Under the pieces are notes generated by a model. The model searched no databases and was not told where the DNA came from. It saw only the letters and a program-made list of their open reading frames with translations. Positions 15,611-24,535 of a stretch of 64,000 nucleotides of DNA are shown here, one piece after another. The translations under genes were made by a program, and so were the position numbers. Within the stretch, counting starts at the first letter, position 1. Every line of letters begins with the position of its first letter. The stretch is from BACL11 sp945865535 (GTDB taxonomy: Bacteria > Bacteroidota > Bacteroidia > Flavobacteriales > BACL11): contig CANNBA010000007.1 in assembly GCA_947502765.1 (NCBI GenBank), positions 1 through 64,000 of the forward strand. Reading direction: 5' to 3'.

Positions 15611-18376
15611 ATGAAAAATGAAAAGAAATTATTTCTTTTAGATGGTTTTGCTCTTATTTACAGAGCTTATTTTGCCTTTGCTCAAAATCCAAGGATAAAT
15701 TCAAAAGGGCTTGATACCTCAGCAATGTTTGGATTTACAAATACCCTTAATGAAGTTATCCAAAAGGAAAAACCATCACATATTGCAGTAGTTTTTGATA
15801 GAAGCGCTCCAACCGAGCGCCATATTGAATATCCGCAATATAAAGCGCAAAGAGAAGCAATGCCAGATGGGATTAGAGATGCCCTACCTTATATAGATAA
15901 ATTGCTAGAAGCGTTTAATATTCCAAAACTTTACAAAGATGGTTTTGAGGCAGATGATGTTATTGGCACATTAGCAAAGAAAGCCGAGCAAAAAGGCTAT
16001 ACTACTTTTATGATGACTTCTGATAAAGATTTTGCCCAATTAGTTTCTGAAAATATCTTTATGTATCGACCGGGAAATAAATGGCAACCTACAACTATTT
16101 GGGGAATTCCTGAAGTCCTTGAAAAATTCAATCTTACAAGAGTTGATCAGGTGATTGATTTTTTAGGAATGATGGGTGATGCGGCAGATAATATTCCAGG
16201 GATTCCAGGAGTTGGGGAAAAAACTGCCCAAAAGTTTTTAAAGCAATATGATACAATGGAAGGTCTATTTGCAAATTCACATGATTTAAAAGGCAAAATG
16301 AGGGAAAATATTGAATCCTCAAAAGAAATAGGCTTGTTATGTAAAAAATTAGCCACTATCATTACTGATGTTCCTATCGATCTTGATGAAGATAGCTTAA
16401 AGTACGAACCAATAAATACAGAAAAACTAACAACCCTTTTTGAGGAGCTGGAGTTTAGAACTCTTTTGCAAAGATTAATTGGAAAAAACCCTATACCAAA
16501 AATAGCTTCTGAAAGACAAATAATAACAACTGAAAGCTCAAGCCAATCCTCTCAGTTTGACTTATTTTCTCAAACATACTTAGCAGTGAATGAAAAAGTG
16601 AATACTAGTAATTTCATCTTTCTTGAAGATAGTAATCAATTTGCAGATCTTGCTAAAAATATCAAAAATTCTAATTCTTTTTCCTTTCATTTAATTACAG
16701 ATACTGATGACGCTTTAACTTCTAAGCTTACAGGAATTGCAGTCAGCTTCCTTAGTGATAATGGTTATTACTTTGCTTTTAATAGCTCCAATAAAGAGCT
16801 GATAAAAAACCTTTTTGAAGATGAAAAATTGACAGTAATTGGCTTTGATTTAAAATTTGCAATGAAAATGCTTCTTGCTCAGGATATTCAAATAAACGGA
16901 AAACTGTTTGATGTACAAATTGCCCACTACCTTCTGCATCCTGATATGCGAAATTCATTAGATGTAATTTCTGAAAATTATCTAAAAACCGATTTAAAAG
17001 AGGAAAGTATTATTTTAGGAAAAGGAAAGGCAAAAGTTTTATTTTCTGAGTTAAAACAGTCTTTAATCACTGATTATGCCTGCCAAAGATCGCTTTCCAT
17101 TTTTAATCTTTATAAGATTCTTGAAAAAGAAATGGTAGAAAATGGAGTTATTGATTTGTTTGAAAAAATGGAATTACCCTTATCAAAAGTTCTAGCAAAA
17201 ATGGAGCTGGAAGGAATCGCACTTGATGTAAAAATGTTAAATAATTTTAGTAGTGAGCTTACAAAAAAATTAACCTTCATTACTGCTAAAATTCATGATT
17301 TAGCTGGTGAAGATTTTAATATTGCGTCTCCAAAGCAAATGGGAGAGCTTCTATTTGAGAAAATGAAACTCAGTAAAAAGCCTAAAAAAACTAAATCGGG
17401 GCAATACGCAACATCAGAAGAAGAGCTTCTAAAATTAAAAGCCTCTCATCCTATCATTGAAGAAATTTTAATTTTTAGAGGTATAAAAAAATTACTTTCA
17501 ACCTATGTAGATGCCCTTCCAGATTTGTTAAATGTGAAAACCCGCAGAATTCACACTACTTTTAACCAATCTGTTGCGGCAACAGGTCGTTTGTCATCAG
17601 TAAATCCGAATATTCAAAATATTCCTATTCGAACAGAAATAGGCATGAAAGTGCGTGAAGCTTTTATTCCAAGAGATGATAATTTTACTTTAATGTCGGC
17701 TGATTATTCCCAAATTGAGCTTAGAATAATGGCCTCTTTAAGTAAAGATGAAGGAATGCTTAATGCTTTTAATAACGGAATTGATATTCATTCGGCTACT
17801 GCTGCTAAAGTTTATAAAGTTCCGCTGGAAGAAGTTGATAGAACAATGCGTTCAAACGCAAAATCAGTGAATTTTGGAATCATTTATGGTATTTCTGCTT
17901 TTGGTTTATCTCAGAATATTGGAGTTAGCCGAAAAGAAGCACAAGAAATTATTGATAATTATTTTGAGCAATTTCCTAAAGTGAAAAAATATATGGATTG
18001 GTCAATTTCCCAAGCAAGAAGCAAAGAATATGTCGAAACCATTATGGGAAGAAGAAGGTATTTAAAAGATATTAATGCCCGAAATGGCATGATAAGAGCA
18101 ATGGCCGAAAGAAACGCTATAAATGCTCCAATACAAGGATCTGCTGCTGATATTATAAAAATTGCAATGATTGCAATAGATAAAGAAATGGGAAAAAGAA
18201 AAATGCAATCAAAAATGCTATTGCAAGTGCATGACGAATTGGTTTTTGATATGCACCAATCAGAAACTATGGAATTAAAAGCTCTTGTAAAAGAGAAAAT
18301 GGAACAAGCCTTTAATTTGCAAGTACCATTAATTGTGGATATAGGAGAAGGGGCAAATTGGCTAAAAGCCCACTAA
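15611..18376 (+). CDS. polA: DNA polymerase I with degenerate 3'-5' exonuclease site
   Basis: 921 aa from ATG 15611 (MKNEKKLFLLDGFALIYRAY). The 5'-3' exonuclease domain is intact (FEADDVIGTLA, TSDKDFAQLV, GMMGDAADNIPGIPGVGEKTA). The polymerase domain is intact (SADYSQIELRIMASL, RSNAKSVNFGIIYGIS, QVHDELVFD). Between them is a 3'-5' exonuclease fold whose metal ligands are gone. By alignment to E. coli Pol I, D355 is H360, E357 is I362, D424 is A417 (GFDLKFA) and D501 is R493 (YACQR). The enzyme should do Okazaki fragment processing and repair synthesis without proofreading. It starts downstream of a TTG in the same frame, judged non-coding. Its 3' end overlaps a convergent small gene by 4 nt. 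Confidence 0.97.
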   Translation: MKNEKKLFLLDGFALIYRAYFAFAQNPRINSKGLDTSAMFGFTNTLNEVIQKEKPSHIAVVFDRSAPTERHIEYPQYKAQREAMPDGIRDALPYIDKLLEAFNIPKLYKDGFEADDVIGTLAKKAEQKGYTTFMMTSDKDFAQLVSENIFMYRPGNKWQPTTIWGIPEVLEKFNLTRVDQVIDFLGMMGDAADNIPGIPGVGEKTAQKFLKQYDTMEGLFANSHDLKGKMRENIESSKEIGLLCKKLATIITDVPIDLDEDSLKYEPINTEKLTTLFEELEFRTLLQRLIGKNPIPKIASERQIITTESSSQSSQFDLFSQTYLAVNEKVNTSNFIFLEDSNQFADLAKNIKNSNSFSFHLITDTDDALTSKLTGIAVSFLSDNGYYFAFNSSNKELIKNLFEDEKLTVIGFDLKFAMKMLLAQDIQINGKLFDVQIAHYLLHPDMRNSLDVISENYLKTDLKEESIILGKGKAKVLFSELKQSLITDYACQRSLSIFNLYKILEKEMVENGVIDLFEKMELPLSKVLAKMELEGIALDVKMLNNFSSELTKKLTFITAKIHDLAGEDFNIASPKQMGELLFEKMKLSKKPKKTKSGQYATSEEELLKLKASHPIIEEILIFRGIKKLLSTYVDALPDLLNVKTRRIHTTFNQSVAATGRLSSVNPNIQNIPIRTEIGMKVREAFIPRDDNFTLMSADYSQIELRIMASLSKDEGMLNAFNNGIDIHSATAAKVYKVPLEEVDRTMRSNAKSVNFGIIYGISAFGLSQNIGVSRKEAQEIIDNYFEQFPKVKKYMDWSISQARSKEYVETIMGRRRYLKDINARNGMIRAMAERNAINAPIQGSAADIIKIAMIAIDKEMGKRKMQSKMLLQVHDELVFDMHQSETMELKALVKEKMEQAFNLQVPLIVDIGEGANWLKAH

Positions 18377-18591
18377 TCTTTCTTGTTGGTAAAAAGTAAA
18401 TACAAAACAACAAAAGCAATAACTCCAATAAAAGAAGGCCCAGCAGCTTGAATATTCCCAACAGGATCCCATCCTAATATTGAAGTATTCCCAATTAATA
18501 ATTGTACTATAACTCCTATACATAAAAACTGTAGCCCTATAGATATGGCTGAGGTTAATATTTTTTTAAGATCTGATAATAGATTATTCAT
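18373..18591 (-). CDS. Small two-helix membrane protein, paralogue of the 18680 gene
   Basis: 72 aa with two hydrophobic segments (about residues 15-33 and 50-68) and a short KKD tail. It aligns along its length with the 75-aa protein encoded at 18680-18907: GLQFLCIGVIVQLLIGNTSILG against LILTVLGLGVAVEILYGGGALM, and FIGVIAFVVLYLLFTNK against FAGLVCLLILWNLLTAK. This suggests a local gene duplication. The function is unknown. It overlaps the polA end by 4 nt and sits downstream of the terminator that follows its paralogue. Confidence 0.7.
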   Translation of the reverse strand: MNNLLSDLKKILTSAISIGLQFLCIGVIVQLLIGNTSILGWDPVGNIQAAGPSFIGVIAFVVLYLLFTNKKD

Positions 18592-18625
18592 TTAATTGTA
18601 ATTTAATAGTTGGTAAATATACAGA

Positions 18626-18660
18626 ATAAAATAGCCCTACAAATTGCAGGGCTATTTTAT
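18626..18660 (-). terminator. Strong terminator between the two small membrane protein genes
   Basis: A perfect 13-bp stem (ATAAAATAGCCCT 18626-18638 with AGGGCTATTTTAT 18648-18660) and a 9-nt loop lie 20 nt after the stop of the 18680 gene. The two paralogues are therefore probably transcribed separately. Confidence 0.8.
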
Positions 18661-18679
18661 TAAAAATATCTCTATTATT

Positions 18680-18907
18680 TTATTTAGCTGTTAATAGATT
18701 CCATAAAATAAGTAGGCAAACTAGTCCTGCAAAACCAGAAGTTCCAAGACCATTGATAACTCCCATTATGTTTTCAATAACAGAAATTCCCATTAGTGCT
18801 CCTCCTCCATAAAGGATTTCTACTGCTACTCCAAGACCTAAAACTGTTAAGATTAAACCTGTTAGGCCCTTAAAGAACCCGTTCATGTACTTAAATGCTG
18901 CTTCCAT
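18680..18907 (-). CDS. Small two-helix membrane protein, glycine-rich
   Basis: 75 aa with two glycine-rich membrane helices (about residues 14-33 and 55-73) joined by a GGALMGISVIENIMGVINGLG loop. It is unlike any named family that I recognise. It resembles its neighbour at 18373. It has its own promoter-like TAAGTTTG box upstream and a strong terminator downstream, as expected for a well-expressed small gene. Gly-rich helices of this size suggest oligomer formation in the membrane, which is only an inference. Confidence 0.75.
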   Translation of the reverse strand: MEAAFKYMNGFFKGLTGLILTVLGLGVAVEILYGGGALMGISVIENIMGVINGLGTSGFAGLVCLLILWNLLTAK

Positions 18908-18937
18908 AATTTAAATTAATTTGGTTAATACTGTTGC

Positions 18938-18945
18938 CAAACTTA
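18938..18945 (-). promoter_or_regulatory. Predicted -7 box for the 75-aa membrane protein
   Basis: TAAGTTTG on the minus strand matches TAnnTTTG, 30 nt before ATG 18907. The rest of the 294-bp gap (18908-19201) shows only AT-rich sequence, with no ORF or strong hairpin. Confidence 0.4.
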
Positions 18946-19201
18946 GAACATAATTTACTTGATTTTAAACTAGTTGATGAAAAATCTTTCAAAAAGCAGT
19001 TTTATATATATCTTGATTTTTGGCTGATATAATTATTTTTAAATGTCAGATAATGAGATTGTTACATTTAATTTAGTAATAATAAAGCTACTAAAATCAG
19101 GAGGCTTTTAAACAGAAACTTGTTAAAAATTAAGAATAGCAATAACTAATTGATAATCAATACTAAAATAGGTTTTTATTAGTGAAAAAAGAGGAAACAA
19201 A

Positions 19202-19906
19202 CTAATTTATATCAACATCACGAATTGACAGTATATTTTGATGAAATTTGGTCTGATTTTGAATGATATAAAGAAATTTTTTGGCTACAATTTTGGTATT
19301 TTCTAACTCATTATTGTTGTAATAGCTGGTAAATTTGCTTAAAAGTGGGAATAAATTAGTGTCCGCCTTCCTTATTTCTGCTTGCATTTGAGTATCAACT
19401 ATACCTGGATGAACTGAGAAAATTGTTAAATTGCTATATTTCTCTTCTGCAATAACACATGTTAATCTATCTATTGCAGATTTAGTTGCGCAATAAGTAC
19501 TCCAAGAGGCAATGTTACTATTAGCCGCTCCAGAACTGATATTAATTATTATCTTTTTGCCATCAAAGGCATTAATAAATCGAGCACATAATATAGTAGG
19601 AGAAATAATATTAAGATTATAGTCATTAATAATCTCTGAATCTTTTTTAAGGCTTAAAGGAATAATTTTCCCAATTGCAGCTGCATTATTTATCAGTAGC
19701 ACCTCCGCATTATCAAATTTGGGAAAAGTTAGTTTTTGTACTTTTTCTAAATCCGATAAATCAATTTCTGTAAAAGTAAAATTTTGATGCTTGATAGTAT
19801 TTGTTCTTGAATATCCAAATACAATATAATTTTCATTTAGTAAAAGTTGAGCAATAGCCTTGCCAATTCCTTTACTGGTGCCTGTTATAAAAGCTACTTT
19901 TTGCAA
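19202..19906 (-). CDS. Short-chain dehydrogenase/reductase, sepiapterin/benzil-reductase-like
   Basis: 234 aa Rossmann-fold SDR. The cofactor loop is TGTSKGIGKAIA near the N-terminus, with NNAAAIG and the catalytic Tyr-Lys in YCATK, preceded by the Ser in NISSGAA. SRTN after the second strand favours NADP(H). HPGIVDTQMQAEIRKAD is the C-terminal signature of the sepiapterin reductase/benzil reductase branch. The substrate is unknown. The start codon abuts the stop codon of the cystathionine gamma-synthase gene with no gap, so the two are likely one transcript. Confidence 0.88.
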   Translation of the reverse strand: MQKVAFITGTSKGIGKAIAQLLLNENYIVFGYSRTNTIKHQNFTFTEIDLSDLEKVQKLTFPKFDNAEVLLINNAAAIGKIIPLSLKKDSEIINDYNLNIISPTILCARFINAFDGKKIIINISSGAANSNIASWSTYCATKSAIDRLTCVIAEEKYSNLTIFSVHPGIVDTQMQAEIRKADTNLFPLLSKFTSYYNNNELENTKIVAKKFLYIIQNQTKFHQNILSIRDVDIN

Positions 19907-21052
19907 TTATAATTTTGCTAATGCTTGTTCTAAATCCTCAATTAAATCATTAACATCTTCTATTCCAACACTTAATCGGATTAATGAATCAACAACGCCT
20001 GTTTTCTCTCTTTCATGTTTTGGAATTGCGGCATGAGTCATACTTGCAGGATGCCCACATAATGATTCTACTCCTCCCAAACTTTCAGCAAGAGCGAAAT
20101 AATGTGTATTAGAGACTACCTTTATAGCATCTTCTAATTTATTACCTTTAATGTTGAATGAAACCATGCCTCCAAAATCATCCATTTGTTTTTTGGCAAT
20201 TTCATGATTTGGGTGCGACTCAAAACCTGGCCAATAAACATCACCAACTTTTGGATGATTTTTTAAGAAATTTGCAATTATTTTCCCGTTTTCACAATGT
20301 CTTTGCATCCTAATATGCAAAGTCTTGATTCCTCTTAAAACCAGAAAAGAATCCATTGGGCCCGGAACAGCTCCACATGAATTTTGAATAAAATACAGTC
20401 TTTCAGCTAGAGCATCATCTTTACAAATTGCAGCTCCCATTATTACATCAGAGTGACCACCCATATATTTAGTCAGAGAATGCATAACAATATCCGCCCC
20501 TAAATCCAAAGGTCTTTGTAAATAAGGAGTTGCAAAAGTATTGTCTACTACAAACAGGAGTTTGTGTTTTTTTGATATGTTGCTTAAAGCCTCAATATCA
20601 ATAATATTAAGCATTGGATTTGTTGGAGTTTCTGCCCATAGCATTTTAGTGTTTTTATTTATGTATGCTTCAATATTTTTAGCATTACTCATTCCTATAA
20701 AATGAAATTTAATTCCGTAATGCTCAAAAATTTTAGTAAAAATTCGATACGTACCTCCATATAAATCATTAGTTGAAATCACTTCATCACCAGTAGAAAG
20801 CAATTTAATAATCGCATCAATAGCTCCAAGCCCACTTCCAAAACAAAGCCCATATTTCCCATTTTCTAAAGATGCCAAATTTTTCTCTAAAGCATTTCTT
20901 GTTGGATTTCCTGTTCTTGAATATTCATACCCTTTATGATCTCCAGGAGAAGCCTGAACGTATGTTGAAGTTTGGTAGATTGGTGTCATTATCGCTCCAG
21001 TTGTTGGATCAGCTTGCTGTCCTGCATGTATCGTTTTGGTTCCGAATTTCAT
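19907..21052 (-). CDS. metB: Cystathionine gamma-synthase (Cys/Met metabolism PLP enzyme)
   Basis: 381 aa, usual length. It starts KFGTKTIHAGQQADPTTGA. YEYSRTGNPTRNALEK contacts the PLP phosphate, VVDNTFATPYLQRPLDLGAD carries the cofactor Asp, and MHSLTKYMGGHSDVIMGA holds the Schiff-base lysine. SLGGVESLCGHPASMTH is the C-terminal family signature. It condenses activated homoserine with cysteine to cystathionine, or cleaves cystathionine; the gamma-synthase and gamma-lyase roles cannot be separated by eye. asd at 58807 supplies the aspartate semialdehyde precursor. Confidence 0.93.
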   Translation of the reverse strand: MKFGTKTIHAGQQADPTTGAIMTPIYQTSTYVQASPGDHKGYEYSRTGNPTRNALEKNLASLENGKYGLCFGSGLGAIDAIIKLLSTGDEVISTNDLYGGTYRIFTKIFEHYGIKFHFIGMSNAKNIEAYINKNTKMLWAETPTNPMLNIIDIEALSNISKKHKLLFVVDNTFATPYLQRPLDLGADIVMHSLTKYMGGHSDVIMGAAICKDDALAERLYFIQNSCGAVPGPMDSFLVLRGIKTLHIRMQRHCENGKIIANFLKNHPKVGDVYWPGFESHPNHEIAKKQMDDFGGMVSFNIKGNKLEDAIKVVSNTHYFALAESLGGVESLCGHPASMTHAAIPKHEREKTGVVDSLIRLSVGIEDVNDLIEDLEQALAKL

Positions 21053-21113
21053 TTTTTCTGTTTTTATTTTCTTTAAGCAAAAGTATTAAAAGTTAAGTCA
21101 TTAAATTTTACTT

Positions 21114-22037
21114 TTGCTGAAAATACTTCTATTGAATAAACCGCTTTTAGCTCACCTATCATTAATTATTGCAAATCTCATTTATGCCCTTAACTTTACT
21201 TTTGCAAAAGATGTAATGCCTGATTTTATTATGCCCTCAGGCTTTATTTTATTAAGAGTAATTGGAGCATTGTCTTTATTTTCCCTATCCTATTTTTTAT
21301 TTATTAATGAAAAAGTTGAGACAAAAGATATTGTTAGAATGGCAATATGTGGGATTTTTGGAGTTGCAATTAATCAACTCTTCTTTTTCGAAGGATTAAA
21401 CTTAACCACTCCTATCAATGCCTCAATAATAATGGCTATTAACCCCATTTTGGTAATTTTACTTTCCTTTTTTCTTATTAGGGAGGCCATAACTTTTAGA
21501 AAAAGTTTAGGGATTTTGTTAGGATTATTTGGAGCATCTATACTAATTTTAAAAGCCGGTGGTGTTGATTTTTCTTCTAATCATCAAACAGGCAATTTAT
21601 TTGTATTTATTAACGCCTCTAGCTATGGTTTGTATTTAGTACTTGTAAAGCCAGTAATCCAAAAATACCATCCAATTACAGTTTTGGTTTATGTTTTTAG
21701 CTTTGGGCTTTTGTATGTAATGCCTTTTGGATTTGCCGATTTAGCAAATGTAAAATGGGAAATTATTCCCTCTTATATTTATCTAAAGATTATTTTTGTA
21801 GTGATTTGCACCACTTTTATTGCCTATTTACTGAATTCATTAGCTCTAAAACAACTAAGCCCAACTACAGTAAGTATTTACATTTATTTACAGCCCATTT
21901 TGGCCTCAATTTTTGCTATTTTCTGGGGAGTGGATAGCCTAGATAATCAAAAGATTATCGCAGCTTTGCTTATCTTTTTAGGGGTTTATTTAGTAAGTGT
22001 TTGCCCCTTAAAGGAAAGGAAGCAGAAACTTTCCTAA
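21114..22037 (+). CDS. EamA/DMT family transporter
   Basis: 307 aa with ten predicted membrane helices in two homologous EamA halves. The first begins HLSLIIANLIYALNFTFAKDVM; the second covers FVFINASSYGLYLVLVKPV through LQPILASIFAIFWGVDSLDNQK. Such proteins export or import amino acids, nucleobases or other metabolites, and nothing here decides the substrate. No ATG suits the N-terminus, so the TTG at 21114 is the best start. It runs into yicC 22 nt later. Confidence 0.9.
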   Translation: MLKILLLNKPLLAHLSLIIANLIYALNFTFAKDVMPDFIMPSGFILLRVIGALSLFSLSYFLFINEKVETKDIVRMAICGIFGVAINQLFFFEGLNLTTPINASIIMAINPILVILLSFFLIREAITFRKSLGILLGLFGASILILKAGGVDFSSNHQTGNLFVFINASSYGLYLVLVKPVIQKYHPITVLVYVFSFGLLYVMPFGFADLANVKWEIIPSYIYLKIIFVVICTTFIAYLLNSLALKQLSPTTVSIYIYLQPILASIFAIFWGVDSLDNQKIIAALLIFLGVYLVSVCPLKERKQKLS

Positions 22038-22042
22038 ATTTG
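22035..22042 (+). promoter_or_regulatory. Predicted -7 box for yicC-gmk-nadD
   Basis: TAAATTTG matches TAnnTTTG and ends 16 nt before ATG 22059. It overlaps the stop of the transporter gene, so the yicC operon could have its own promoter. Confidence 0.4.
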
Positions 22043-22058
22043 TAAAAATTTTAATAAG

Positions 22059-22928
22059 ATGATACAATCTATGACAGGCTATGGAAAAGCCGAAATTAAT
22101 TTACCGAAGGCCAATTTTACTGTTGAAGTAAAATCACTTAACGCTAAGCAAATAGATACTACTATAAAAATGTCATCTATATACAGAGATAAAGAAATTG
22201 AGCTTAGAAATTTGATCTCAGAAAGGCTGCAAAGAGGTAAAATTGAGCTTTCAATTTGGAGAGAAAACTCAGAGTCTTTTTCTAGTTACAATTTGAATAC
22301 TGAAGTAATTAGTGATTACTTTAAACAAATTAAAAAAATCGCAGAAGAGCTAAATATTAATACTACTGATATTCTACCGAGTCTTTTAAAAATGCCTGAT
22401 GTAATCCAAAAAGGAGAGGAACAAACAAATGAAATTGAGTGGGATGAAATACAAAAAGGAATAGATTCTGCAATTGCTAATTTATTGCAATTTCGATTGA
22501 ATGAGGGTAAAAAGCTAGAAGCCGACATAAAATCAAGAATACATAAACTTGGTGATTTATTGAATGAAATTGCTCCTTTTGCAAAAGCAAGAATTGAAAA
22601 AGTGAGAAAAAACTTATCTGAAAAACTGGCAGAGATTGATCTTAAAAATATGGATGAGAATAGATTCGAACAAGAACTCATTTATTATTTAGAAAAGCAA
22701 GATATTACAGAAGAGCAAGTAAGATTAGATGCTCACCTAAATTATTTTACAGAAACCATGATTGCAGAGTCGGTAAATGGTAAAAAATTAGGATTTATAG
22801 GACAAGAAATAGGCCGAGAAATCAATACTATTGGATCAAAATCATCAGATATAGATATGCAAAAAATTGTAGTGCAAATGAAAGATGAATTAGAAAAGAT
22901 TAAGGAGCAACTTTTAAATATTTTGTAG
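22059..22928 (+). CDS. yicC: YicC/YloC family endoribonuclease
   Basis: 289 aa. The N-terminal MIQSMTGYGKAE and LNAKQIDTTIKMS are the YicC signature. The C-terminal DUF1732 domain contains ENRFEQELIYYLEKQDITEEQVRLDAHLNYF and GKKLGFIGQEIGREINTIGSKSSD. YicC proteins form a toroidal Mn-dependent endoribonuclease; E. coli YicC affects RyhB sRNA decay. It is the first gene of a yicC-gmk-nadD unit, with a 1-nt overlap to gmk, a pairing also common in other phyla. Confidence 0.95.
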   Translation: MIQSMTGYGKAEINLPKANFTVEVKSLNAKQIDTTIKMSSIYRDKEIELRNLISERLQRGKIELSIWRENSESFSSYNLNTEVISDYFKQIKKIAEELNINTTDILPSLLKMPDVIQKGEEQTNEIEWDEIQKGIDSAIANLLQFRLNEGKKLEADIKSRIHKLGDLLNEIAPFAKARIEKVRKNLSEKLAEIDLKNMDENRFEQELIYYLEKQDITEEQVRLDAHLNYFTETMIAESVNGKKLGFIGQEIGREINTIGSKSSDIDMQKIVVQMKDELEKIKEQLLNIL

Positions 22929-23491
22929 TGAAAAAACTCATTGTAATATCAGCCCCATCAGGAGCGGGAAAAACCTCAATTGTTCATTATTTACTGAAAA
23001 ATATGCCCGAACTTTCTTTTTCAATTTCTGCTTGTAGTAGAAACAAAAGAGCTAATGAAACAGATGGAAAAGATTATCATTTTTTAGGAGTTGATGGGTT
23101 TAAAAATAAAATAAAAGAAAATGCTTTCTTGGAGTGGGAAGAGGTCTATGAAAATCAATTTTATGGGACATTAAAATCAGAAGTAGAAATAATTTTGAAT
23201 GAAGGCAAAACAGTAATTTTTGATGTAGATGTAGTTGGAGGGCTAAATATAAAAAAGCAATACCCTAAAGAAAGCTTGGCCATTTTTATTATGCCCCCAT
23301 CAATGGATGTATTAAGAGAAAGGTTAAGCGGTAGAGGCTCGGAATCTGAAGAAAGTTTACAGATCAGATTGGAAAATGCCGAAAAAGAAATTTCAAGAAA
23401 TAATGAATTTGATACAGTAATATTAAATGACGATTTTAATCTTGCTTGTGAAGAAACAAAAGCAGTAATTACAAATTTTATAAACTCTTAA
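22928..23491 (+). CDS. gmk: Guanylate kinase
   Basis: 187 aa. The GTG start overlaps the yicC stop by one base. P-loop APSGAGKTSIVHYLL, GMP-binding SACSRNKRANETDGKDYHFL (the usual TTR is SRN here) and GTLKSEVEIILNEGKTVIFDVDVVGG follow in order. RLSGRGSESEESLQIRL is the lid. It phosphorylates GMP or dGMP to the diphosphate, supplying NrdJ substrate and GTP. Confidence 0.95.
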   Translation: MKKLIVISAPSGAGKTSIVHYLLKNMPELSFSISACSRNKRANETDGKDYHFLGVDGFKNKIKENAFLEWEEVYENQFYGTLKSEVEIILNEGKTVIFDVDVVGGLNIKKQYPKESLAIFIMPPSMDVLRERLSGRGSESEESLQIRLENAEKEISRNNEFDTVILNDDFNLACEETKAVITNFINS

Positions 23492-23493
23492 AA

Positions 23494-24063
23494 ATGAAAA
23501 TTGGATTGTTTTTTGGAAGTTTTAATCCTATGCATATAGGCCATAAAATTATTGCCTCTTATATGGCGGAATTTTCGGACTTAGATAAAGTAATGTTTGT
23601 AGTATCTCCTCAGAATCCATTAAAAGATAAACAATCTTTGCTGGATCAACATCAAAGGCTAATGATAATAAGAATGGAAATTGAGGATAATCCGAAATTG
23701 CAAGTTTCAGATGTTGAATTTAGTCTGCCCCAACCATCTTACACCATTGATACCTTGGTTAGATTGAAAGAAAAAAATCCTACAAATGAGTATGCCCTTA
23801 TAATGGGAGCCGATAATTTGCAAAATTTTCATAAGTGGAAAAATTACCAACAGATTTTACAGGATTATGCTATATATGTATTTCCAAGACCTGGATTTGA
23901 AATAAATGGAGCCCATAAAAATATCCATATTGTAAAAGACGTTCCTGAAATGGAAATATCCGCCTCTTTTATCAGAAATTCTATAAAGGAAGGTAAAGAT
24001 GTTTCTTATTTAATGCCAGAAAAGGCATGGAAATATACTGATGAAATGAATTTGTACAGATAA
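23494..24063 (+). CDS. nadD: Nicotinate-nucleotide adenylyltransferase
   Basis: 189 aa. FFGSFNPMHIGHKIIASYM is the nucleotidyltransferase GSFNPxHxGH motif, and MEISASFIRNSIKEGKDVSYLMP contains the C-terminal ISxTxxR-like motif (here ISASFIR). It converts nicotinate mononucleotide to deamido-NAD. It begins 2 nt after gmk and ends immediately before the next ORF, so all are one operon. Confidence 0.95.
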   Translation: MKIGLFFGSFNPMHIGHKIIASYMAEFSDLDKVMFVVSPQNPLKDKQSLLDQHQRLMIIRMEIEDNPKLQVSDVEFSLPQPSYTIDTLVRLKEKNPTNEYALIMGADNLQNFHKWKNYQQILQDYAIYVFPRPGFEINGAHKNIHIVKDVPEMEISASFIRNSIKEGKDVSYLMPEKAWKYTDEMNLYR

Positions 24064-24465
24064 ATGACTTTTAAAAAACACATAATTATTTGTATTGGGA
24101 CAATACTTTTTTCTTCTTGCTTGGTCCAAATGAAAATGGACGCATCAAAAGAAGGGGAACAAGAAAAAAGGGAAATCGAAATTAGTGTAGAAAGCACTAC
24201 AGAAAAAAACTATAAAGGTTGGTGGGTGTATGGAGAAGGCCAGCATATTTTTAAAGATGAAGAGACGCTTGAAGAATATACTTTGGAATTCCCAAATGAA
24301 GACATGACAGAATTACAAGCCTTATATTTAGCTGTATGTGAAATGGAATATTTCCCAATGGAATGTGCTATGACAGGACATATAAAGAAGGAGCTTATAA
24401 AGAAACAAAATACACTTATAGTTTCGGAGTTTGAAATTCTTTATATCCAAGGATGTGGAGAGTAA
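24064..24465 (+). CDS. Small lipoprotein of unknown function
   Basis: 133 aa. The signal peptide MTFKKHIIICIGTILFSSC ends in lipobox LFSSC. The mature protein is acidic and compact: GWWVYGEGQHIFKDEETLEEY, then two central cysteines (LAVCEMEYFPMECAM) and a final IQGC. It could be a small beta-barrel, with the two central cysteines able to form a disulfide. I recognise no family. The ATG follows the nadD stop codon directly, so it is probably co-expressed from the yicC operon. Export would place it on the periplasmic face. Confidence 0.7.
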   Translation: MTFKKHIIICIGTILFSSCLVQMKMDASKEGEQEKREIEISVESTTEKNYKGWWVYGEGQHIFKDEETLEEYTLEFPNEDMTELQALYLAVCEMEYFPMECAMTGHIKKELIKKQNTLIVSEFEILYIQGCGE

Positions 24466-24500
24466 TCTCCTCTTTTGCTTCTTATCCAATCTATTTAAGC

Positions 24501-24508
24501 TAACTTTG
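24501..24508 (+). promoter_or_regulatory. Predicted -7 box for rhlE
   Basis: TAACTTTG (TAnnTTTG) lies 27 nt before ATG 24536, with TTTG at 24474-24477 as a possible but distant -33 element. Confidence 0.45.
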
Positions 24509-24535
24509 TAAAAAATCCCCATAAAGGAATCCTAC

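Noticed and set aside
22316..22681. 121-codon open frame on the minus strand
   Set aside because: Antisense to yicC; Ser/Phe/Cys-rich shadow without a sensible start context.
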